From the NCBI GenBank assembly GCA_029237695.1, contig CM055268.1, forward strand, positions 54,521,131 to 54,585,130: a stretch of DNA of 64,000 nt, in the 5' to 3' direction. Shown here piece after piece: positions 56,234 to 64,000 of this stretch. Numbering within the stretch: the stretch's first letter is position 1; each line of letters starts with the position of its first letter. Below the pieces are notes generated by a model. It did no database searches and was not told the origin of the DNA. It worked only from the letters and a program-made list of their open reading frames with translations. The position numbers were made by a program, and so were the translations under genes. This DNA is from Conchocele bisecta. Its lineage: Eukaryota > Mollusca > Bivalvia > Lucinida > Thyasiridae.

Positions 56234-56645
56234 CAAGGTGGATGATCACGTGGTTACAACAACAACAACAACGTCACCCACTCCAAAGTAAGTATTATTT
56301 GATATTTTCCTTAATATGCAACGGATTTTGATGAAATATGGCGCAGCAAACGCGTCCTCGTGAGCTGCATTTGGTGGTCTCGGGAGTTTGGCACAGACTT
56401 ATGTCGTCTTTGCGAAGAATCGATTTCCGTGTCGGAGAGACGGAAATCGATTCTTCGCAAAAACGTCGCAAAAGCGACAGAAGTTTGGGCGAAAATACAG
56501 AGACCACCAAATGCAACTTAACAAGACGCGTTTGATGCGCCATATTTCATCAAAATCCGTTACGTAATAAGGAAACTATACAAGAATACGTACTTTGAAT
56601 CGGTACTTTTTGTTGTTGTTGGTACCACGTGATCATACACCTTGG
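56234..56645. mobile_element. Large foldback element, ~200-bp arms
   Basis: AAGGTGGATGATCACGTGG...ACAACAACAACAACG at the left mirrors the right end at 56610-56645. Inner arms GGATTTTGATGAAATATGGC and GCGAAGAATCGATTTCCGT pair around a tip at about 56438. The two short ORFs seen are each other's mirror image. Confidence 0.75.
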
Positions 56646-57299
56646 AAATGCTGTTGTAATGAAAACGAAGATGATATAGATCACCTATGTGAAATGATAT
56701 GAAGACAATTATTGTAAATTACGTCAGAAATGGATGAAAAATAAAACCCACTAGAAGATTATATATTGTTTACAATAATACAATTATAACAAAACTGTAA
56801 TAACACACAGAGAGTTGAATGCAAACCATAGTTGTGTCCATTTTCTAAAGATGTCTAAAATGTGCATGCAAATGTGCACACAGATACGGACCACGCCATC
56901 GCAATCAACTGTTGTCACAAGCTACATATTGTAAAATTAATTTACTTTTCAGTAAATAAATGGCACCCTTTTCAGCATGCCGACCTGCAAGTGTCTCGCA
57001 TGTCACATTAGAGACGTCCAGTTTGTAAAAAATAGTTTTACATTGTTTTATATAAAATAATAAGCAGTATGGGGTGTTTTTATAGCAATAAATCTTGGGC
57101 TCATTTCGTGGAACAGACAATAGTATGAACACTCTTCCAATGAATAAAGCTATGTAAAGTGTTAAATTACAAATTTAAATTGAAGGTAATACAATGTCAT
57201 AAGATGGCTGAAAATCATTCATGAAATATGAATGTCAAGAACGATAAAAAATTGTTTTGTAAATATATAACAATAATCTCATTCAAACTACCAAGTATT

Positions 57300-57780
57300 A
57301 ATAAATAAATGGTGTTCCACAGGGATACGTGATGAGGCCTAGTCAATTTATTTTGAAGGTGAAACGGGACGGTTGAAAATAGAGAAACAATTAACCGTAA
57401 AATAAAAATGTTACAAAATGTTTTAAAATATGGAATTCCGCAAGGATATGTGATGGAACCTAGCATATGTGCTGAATATCAAAAGAGGAAAAGTATTGTA
57501 ATGATAGTAATGCAAGTTAGTTATAACACTTGTGTAGAAGTAGGCATTTAAAAAATTAAAATGGATTTCTGCAAGGATACGTGCTTAGTACTATCACATT
57601 TGTAATTTTATAAATTGTGATAACTGGAATTAAAAAGCAACTAAAATGTACGACTTGAACAATACGAATGAATGGAAACAGAATTATGTAATGGATTACT
57701 GACAAACAATAAATGGAGAAAGAATTGTGTAATCAAATTTTTATTAAAAAATGCATACATAACTGTGTAAGGACTGCATG
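57300..57780 (+). repeat. Very degenerate tandem repeat
   Basis: The phrase GG(T/A)(G/A)TT(C/T)C(A/C/G)CA(G/A)GGATA(C/T)GTG recurs at about 57310, 57435 and 57562, followed by AT-rich text. The period is about 125 bp. Confidence 0.4.
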
Positions 57781-57841
57781 GCTTACACAATATTAAAACA
57801 AATGAATGATTGAATGAAAAATGAATGACATAAAGTTCAAG

Positions 57842-58692
57842 TTAAGAACATATTTCAAGCGGCCTAGCCTGGTGGTACCACCCGAACAACCATTTTAGCA
57901 CATTCGGATGAGTGGCGTAACATTTCTCGACTTCAAGTGATGTGTTAGAGTCACTCTTTGCTTTCAGCTCCAGCACAAACTCTGTTGATGGATTGGCCGT
58001 ACTACATTTTCTTATGGTAAAAAACATGTAATATATGTTATATACCAGAATAAAATATATTGTATTGTATTGTATTGTATAACACTCATATTCGTTCACA
58101 CGTGTGTCGCTGCACTCTTCAGGTGTTGAATCAGACACGGAAGACACCTCACTTTCACACTCTAAGTCGCACACACTCATAACAGGGCATTTCACACTCT
58201 CATTCACTTGTCGAACACTTACATACGCTTACGCACGTGTCATTGTGCTGTACAGTCTAACCCTAATGACACGTCACTTTCACTTTGTAATTTGGCACTC
58301 ATTCTCCACTGATGCACTTTCACACTCACACTCTAATTTATACTCGTAAGATCGACCAACGACAGGAAAAAGTACGGAGTCAGTGGTGGCCACCGGTTCA
58401 TGTACCAACCCTGCATGTGTGTTACTCGAGCTCCCAGACTCACTCAAAATCACACATTCTCGCACACTTTCACGCACTAATCCTGAAAACGTGTTACTCG
58501 ACACGTCACACTCTCCCAAATTTTGCTAACCCTCTCACACTTTCACATAACGGGGACATGTTACGACTTTGGTTTGAAAACGTTTCATGTTTTTGTTGAA
58601 TTGTTAACAATATCAGAGCGCACTTGTTGACTCTGTTCTTGAGATTGCTTAAACATTCTGTCATATTCTGAGTCTGAATTTTCTGTGTCCAT
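57842..58692 (-). pseudogene. Possible remnant of an LTR-retrotransposon gag region
   Basis: On the minus strand a start at 58692 opens MDTENSDSEYDRMFKQSQEQ and stops after 35 codons. Further Ser/Glu/Cys-rich open segments continue in shifted frames to 57842 (ECESEVSSVSDSTPEE). It lies about 900 bp downstream of the primer-binding site at 59588-59605 on the same strand, where gag should start. No zinc knuckle, protease or RT is seen. Low confidence. Confidence 0.35.
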
Positions 58693-58799
58693 TGTGAGGG
58701 TAGAGTGTTAGAAAAGATCAAACACAAACAAATAGAACAAAACATGAAACCGTGCTGAAACAGAAATGTGAAAAATAACACAAGTCGTAGTTGTAAATA

Positions 58800-59587
58800 T
58801 GTATTTCCGTATTCACACAGAGTGTAACAGGACAGAACAAATACAAAACAAAATCACAACATCATCGATGAATGCTATACAATAAATTGTCAGTAACCGC
58901 GCAAAACAAAATTATCAACAGTACCGTATGTTATGAAGATATCAAATATTTCATAGAATATATCTGACCATTTCTTGAAATAATTCACCGCTTGCGACAA
59001 AAAATATCACCAGGGAACGACTATCAGACTATCACATTTCAGCAAAAAATATATGACAATTTCCTGCAAATGTGTCACTTATAATGACAAAATATATATC
59101 ACAATATAACGGCGTATCAAGATATCAAATATTTCACAAAGTATATGACAATTTTCTGAAATTCAACCGGTCATAATGACAAAACAATGTTACAGGTTAC
59201 GACAAATAAAGTAGTTACAATGTCAACTGTTTTGGACTCGCGAGCCGATAATAAGCAATTAAAAAACACAGTTTTAAAGCATTTTAATGACGAAGCAAGA
59301 ACATGAAACGGGACAAGTTTATATGTGAATAATACCGCAATATAGGCAAAAAAAATGTTTATTTTTTCTCACTTATTTGCAATAAAATACACGTACAGTT
59401 CAAGGAACAAGGAATATGATTACTTCAGAATTAAATTAAGTCACCACAGACGAAGAAATATCAGAATATCTATTGCAAAATAAATATTTTTTCACCAGAA
59501 ATTTCCTGACTTGTATCTCGTCTGCAATGAAAGTTGTTACATTACCTACCGTGTTCAGTAGGGATTATTACTGAGCAACAGGAACTG
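58800..59587. other. Leader region of the putative LTR element, non-coding
   Basis: AT-rich, with repeated ATATCAAATATTTCA.A.A(A/G)TATAT phrases near 58940, 59130 and 59040. No ORF. Confidence 0.35.
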
Positions 59588-59605
59588 ACCCTGCTCGCAG
59601 CGCCA
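59588..59605 (-). promoter_or_regulatory. tRNA-Ser-type primer-binding site
   Basis: On the minus strand TGGCGCTGCGAGCAGGGT begins one base after TTTCACAACA. It is complementary to a tRNA 3' end ending GCTCGCAGCG-CCA. The G discriminator base and this acceptor stem fit tRNA-Ser (CGA/UGA type). The expected complement differs in one base. Confidence 0.65.
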
Positions 59606-59606
59606 A

Positions 59607-59880
59607 TGTTGTGAAATAGCCCGAGTGGTCAGTTTAGGTACACCACAGTATGTTGCAGTTGCATGTGGTTCACAGGCAATAAAGGTGTATTACTGTAAAA
59701 GTATTACAATAATATGATATTACGCACGAGCGGTTTGTTTACATCATGAGCACATGTCCTAAATCTCTCTCTTTCTTGTACTAGATACCGACACGAACTG
59801 ACAGGTACTTATAACCCCCGCCTTGTGCCAGGTGCATTGTGCCCTCCAGGTAAGTATGACTTCCCTGTGAGGTATTATAT
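59607..59880 (-). mobile_element. Probable 5' LTR (rearranged, outer end not determined)
   Basis: On the minus strand the LTR would end ...GGGCTATTTCACAACA next to the primer-binding site. 59630-59725 matches 12340-12440, and 59725-59880 matches 12590-12440 inverted, so the LTR-like sequence is inverted or shuffled relative to block A. The far end is uncertain. Confidence 0.45.
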
Positions 59881-61797
59881 CCATGTTTCTGATAATTCGC
59901 GATCAATTAGACAATAAAAACGTTAATACTAAGGCATGCATTAAAACTCTCCAAATGTATCGACCAATATATCATATTAAAGCTATGAGGATCTGCTATC
60001 ATGTTATATATGACATATCACAATCGCCAAATAAATGGTTCCAGGGATTATTGTGGTAAATGTTTGGTCTGCCCAGTAAAAATTGTACTTTCAATCTAGA
60101 TTTAAAATACGTTTTCTTTGACCAAATTCACACATCAATATCTAAAATTAAAACTATGAAGGTAACCTTTACTGTAGTACGCCTACAATTGCTACATGTT
60201 AATAAATATATCAGTTATTAAGGTTTAAATGAGTTCCGGGGATTCTGAATACCATTTTCGGTGAGAAAATTGAACTGCGAAAATCCATTTTTCAATGGAC
60301 GAATGTTTTTTTTTTTTACATATCCAAATTGTCAGGACTATATATCGTATTAAAGCTAGGAGAATTTCCTTTAATTTGATACATGATAATGCAAAATCAG
60401 TCATATATCACTTAACTTATGACCGCATTTGTGAGTTCCGTTTTTTCCTTGTTTTATCTTATACATATTCCGGGGAATAAACTCACACCATTTATTCAGG
60501 CTCCAAAAGTGTGCGCCAAATATAGGAGAATCTATAAAATTCATGTAAATGTAAATGCTTTGATTTAACGACGGCACTGGCCACCAAGGGGGATAAGTTA
60601 TCGGAAAATAGGCTTCTTCATCTTGCCGTGATACACATGTTGTCCGAATTTGGTTACGATCGGTCAAGCATAACTTGAGTTATTGCGCGGACAACGATAC
60701 AGAGTGCGAAAATTAAAAATGGCCGCCATGGGGAGATAAATGTTTGAGTAGAACTCAAGTAGAACTCTAGTTATTGCGCGGACAAGCTGTGCCCGCCCGC
60801 TCGTACTTGTAAGGTAAATACATAATACGTCCAATTTTTTCAACAAGATAACAAGATGACGCCCGGCAGTGTTATTGAGGCATGGCGTGCCAGTTGTTGC
60901 CACGGATATCGTCATGTGATGTCACATGTTCGCGCCATATGTCCGCGTTTTACAATTAGTTACGTATGCAGACTTAATAATTCTTGGGAATACCCTGTGT
61001 TTTCTATGCTGCTGTATGCTTTCATACAAACGCGCGTCTGTATCAGTAGATTAAAGATTACTAAATTATTTTATCTGTATACACAGCTATGCACCAGCCC
61101 GCCTAATTCAGTTGAGACTTTGGTATATACATGAGGATAATTATGGAGGGCATGAAAGCCTCCATGTATGTGATTATACTTTCCGTTATTGTGGACGTAA
61201 TAATGACGCAATTCCTTATTACTTGTGGCTATCTACACTTTGATAATTATGTCAGTGAATACTCGATGTATCGCGTTGTGTCGAAATATCATATAATGTT
61301 AGTACAAAGGGCATATTTACACTGCCCTTCGACCAGAATTTGAAAATGAAGTGAGGTTGGCATATTCCAAAGCCATTTTCTCCTATTATGCTGGCGAATA
61401 CCTTCTGATCTCGGTCTGTAGTTCAAGAGCCATGAAACTATATTGATATAGGGGCGGAGCTTCCTATCATAAACGCTGGAGCACATGCAACGACCAGTCA
61501 TTTTAACTCACATGGTTCCATTGATTGGTCACAACATATTATTTTTGGAAGCGTGCGACAAACTCTGAGAATATTTCATCAGCAGAACCAAGGAATGGTT
61601 GGTAGTAGAATTACACCTTTCATGTAGGGTTTTCACAAAGTACAAGAAACATCGAAAATAGGTTTTGTTTTGAAATATTCCATCTCCATGTAGAATTTTG
61701 ACTGGGTGCAGCATCTGGCCATTCACGTACAATTGGAACTTTCTCAATTTATAATAAAACAATTACAAAATATACATGTATTGTATTTTTCTCTCGG
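59881..61797. other. Intergenic, no gene recognised
   Basis: Several 60-90-codon ORFs in both strands lack domains. GCGCGGACAA with AACT(T/C)(G/T)AGTTATT occurs twice near 60675 and 60765. Otherwise featureless. Confidence 0.4.
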
Positions 61798-61899
61798 TCA
61801 ATACGTGGTTTTATCAACCCTATACAAGTGATATCGACCTCGGACTTCGTCCTGGGTCGATACCACTTTTATAGGGTCGATAAAACCACGCATTGACTA
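61798..61899. repeat. Hairpin element (TCAATACGTGGTTTTATC)
   Basis: Arms of ~45 bp (CAATACGTGGTTTTATC.ACCCTATA...GTGATATCGACC) around a GGACTTCGTCC tip. Nearly perfect. Confidence 0.75.
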
Positions 61900-61987
61900 C
61901 ATAAAAAGCAATACATGCAATTGTATAATGCAGCTATTAGATATATCTTTCCAAACGCATTCGCAACTGTTCTACTGTCGTTTATTG

Positions 61988-62506
61988 GTACATGCCCACT
62001 CGGTAGGCACAACATGTTCTTTATAGGAATTAAATAAGTGTATAATTGTGTCACTATTCCACCTGTTCTAAAAGTTACGAGTAACCGCTATACAGATATA
62101 ATCATTTAGTAATATTAATTTTACTGATAGTGACGCGCGGTGGTATCAGGCTATTTTCATATGCAAATGAGGCATTCTATTTTTTAATTATTTATACTAG
62201 TTAAATTCGTCACCTAAAAAAATAATATTCTCGACAGATTTTAAAGTATGATCATTGCACGTCAAAAGCAAATGCAGAGAATAAATAATAATGTCCGGTA
62301 ACATGTTAAGGAAACACGGTTTTCGCCCCTGATCTCAGTGTGGAAATTTAATTCCGATATAGACTATATAATAATACCAATCATTATGTGGGGTAATGGT
62401 GAATGAATGTTTTTTTTGCCAGAACATGTCTCAGATGATGTCTCTGATATAAACAACATTTTGTGCCTACTGACATGACTGAGTGGGCATGTAAAGGGGT
62501 TAAAGT
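61988..62506. mobile_element. MITE of the TGTCACTATTCCACC family, complete
   Basis: Inverted ends GGTACATGCCCACTC / GAGTGGGCATGTAAAGG with TGTGTCACTATTCCACC inside. Same family as 26923-27439, opposite orientation. Confidence 0.7.
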
Positions 62507-63243
62507 CAGGGGTTATACATTTTACGACTGACATTATCATATGACAGATATAATAGTGCCGCCTGATATACTTCAAGTTCATTTTAGTTGCGACATCAAA
62601 CTTCCGTCTCACTGTTTTCTACAGTGCAGGCAAATATAACGCAGGGCTACTTACGGTGTATATCACCCTGCGTTACAGACAGAAACTTCAGGTTAAAGGA
62701 GATATAACAAGCTTCTGTTTTCGCGATACGCTTATGTATTCATCATTTATATATCAAATAAAACAAATTTTACAGTAATCCGACCAGTATGTGCCGTTCT
62801 TTTACGGATTTCATATTCCGGACAGTCAGTTTTTCCAGCTGTCACTGCATGACTAACTTCCCCTTATTTTGCTTACCACAGTTATTTCCCTTTGCGGTCA
62901 CGCGGGTATATGACGTATCAGTAGAACTTCCGAAATGTATGCATAATACGATTATTACACGTAATAGTTCAACAGACTACTTAGAACTCCAGTTTATTAG
63001 ACGGCTGATATAAATATATGTGACTGTACTGTACTGTACAAATATAAGAATTACCTAGTTACAAACTACATACTGAAAGGTGACAGTGTGTGACAAAATG
63101 GACATACTGTGCAATTTCCAACAGCTGTAGGATACCAGTCTGTATATACATTTATTTATATTTACATCGTCAGGTTACAATCTATGTTTTCCCCGATAGT
63201 ACTTATATATAATGCTAAATCAGACGGGCAACAGAGTAGACAC
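62046..63243 (+). repeat. Dispersed repeat, partner of 13708-14897
   Basis: Near-identical to the left copy, apart from a 14-bp insertion near 62840 and scattered substitutions. Its right end abuts the partial nuclease-like ORF. Confidence 0.8.
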
Positions 63244-63250
63244 TTATATA

Positions 63251-64000
63251 TCAAAAGAGTTTGCCAACTCCAAACGCTACCCAGAGTTGAGCGACGTTCA
63301 ACTGTCGAAAAAGGCCAACGGATATAACAATGACATCCGTGTCGACAGTACGAATCATCAGCCGGCTGTATCCATGTCGTCCGCATTCAGCTGCATGCGC
63401 TAGAAGTCGCGTATCCGCTTCTTCGTGTGTACACGGTGACAATTCTGAGACATCTCTGTCTCTGCTACACATGACGGTATCCCCGTATGTTGAGTTTAAC
63501 TCTTTTCTGTCATAATCCACACTCGTGGCAAATTCTGCCATGTAGTTGAGTAGTTCCGTCTTATTTTCGTCCAACTTCAGGAATGACTCCCAGTTGCTTG
63601 GTATGTTACTGCCTGGCTGAACACGCCGCTTTGTACCTGTGCCTCGTTTAGTGCGTTCGGCTGCTTTAAGACTATCTGGAATATATCTGTCCCATAACAT
63701 GTCAATTCTGTCAAAATGCTTATGTTGTGATTTGATGTAGTTCATGAAAACATCATGGGCATATGTATGAAATGGTTTCGATGCCCCAGGCTTCACTATA
63801 TGGACAGCACCATCTAGGAGTAACCCTTCAACATCCGGCGCACTCTCTTGTACGTCAACAAGCTTCTCCAAACAGTGTGCAAGGTCAGACTTTGTTCCAG
63901 AACGTGTTTGTCCAAACTGGGAGTGGATATCCCTGATTTTCATGACTGAAAAACTCATCAAGGTCACCACCTCGAACCTGACATGAAACATACAGTTGAG
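63251..64000 (-). CDS. Partial protein related to the transposon nuclease block
   Basis: An open minus-strand frame that runs to the window edge at 63991 and is cut there on its 5' side. It shows the same ordered motifs as the 7.2-kb transposon protein: LLLDGAVHIV (first Asp), MLWDRYIPDSLKAAERTKRG (second Asp), NWESFLKLDENK, HEEADTRLLAHAA (acidic pair) and RTVDTDVIVISV (last Asp pair). The spacing agrees. Overall sequence is well diverged, so it is another family member, not a copy of the same element. The frame ends shortly after the last motif, where the repeat 62046-63243 begins, so the C-terminus is truncated. It is probably part of a second mobile element. Confidence 0.75.
   Translation of the reverse strand, partial: LNCMFHVRFEVVTLMSFSVMKIRDIHSQFGQTRSGTKSDLAHCLEKLVDVQESAPDVEGLLLDGAVHIVKPGASKPFHTYAHDVFMNYIKSQHKHFDRIDMLWDRYIPDSLKAAERTKRGTGTKRRVQPGSNIPSNWESFLKLDENKTELLNYMAEFATSVDYDRKELNSTYGDTVMCSRDRDVSELSPCTHEEADTRLLAHAAECGRHGYSRLMIRTVDTDVIVISVGLFRQLNVAQLWVAFGVGKLF

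Noticed and set aside
1..64000. tRNA, rRNA or small nuclear RNA genes
   Set aside because: No cloverleaf with A/B boxes or recognisable rRNA/snRNA core was seen by eye. A covariance-model scan would be decisive and was not possible.

Overview
The window reads as a stretch of a bivalve mollusc nuclear genome. It is AT-rich and intron-rich and packed with short inverted-repeat (foldback) transposons. It holds one Toll-like receptor, at least seven small exons of a glucokinase-regulatory-protein-like gene, and several degraded retrotransposons. Hairpin repeats such as those near 29.75 kb, 5.1 kb and 61.8 kb are of a kind I associate with heterodont bivalves; the species assignment is inference only. 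Nothing here is prokaryotic. There is one 500-N scaffold gap (42492-42991).

Layout. 1-3.4 kb: large coding exon of a single-cysteine-cluster Toll-like receptor (+), preceded by a diverged direct duplication. 3.4-7.7 kb: non-autonomous DNA elements, including a hAT-like element with a perfect 8-bp target duplication. 7.7-13.7 kb (block A) and 43.0-52.3 kb (block B): two copies of one long segment, each with private insertions, so empty and filled sites can be compared directly. 19.0-41.5 kb, minus strand: seven exons of a GCKR-like gene encoding the C-terminal ~280 residues, with introns filled by repeats, a truncated LINE, a 55-bp minisatellite and one large transposon. 46.8-51.3 kb: a near full-length but decayed APE-type LINE, next to a 1.1-kb solo LTR. 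52-62 kb: mostly non-coding, with a 178-bp tandem array, several long foldbacks and the decayed start of an LTR retrotransposon with a tRNA-Ser-like primer-binding site. 62.0-63.2 kb repeats 13.7-14.9 kb. The last 750 bp is a partial minus-strand ORF.

The most unusual object is the 7.19-kb element at 33435-40625. It sits inside a copy of a small MITE whose unbroken copies are elsewhere in the window, so its ends and its 3-bp target duplication (ATG) can be read off. It has ~140-bp inverted repeats near its ends and a TATA box, with four copies of a CACCGCCGTGATT-like motif close by. It encodes a ~1,600-residue protein, now broken by three frame changes. That protein has Cys/His zinc-binding motifs, a conserved Asp/Glu-bearing middle region, a C-terminal block with the full acidic constellation of a FEN/XPG-type (PIN-like) nuclease, and a final tesmin/TSO1-like CXC domain. 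A divergent relative of the nuclease part lies at the right edge (63251-64000, minus). I do not recognise this combination as a described transposon superfamily.

Working together: the only host genes visible are the TLR (innate immune recognition) and the GCKR-like gene (sugar-phosphate sensing and hexokinase regulation). They lie in opposite orientation and no functional link is evident. Everything else is mobile-element biology: nested insertions, a probable Tc1-type excision scar, a solo LTR, foldback families and minisatellites carried inside transposons.
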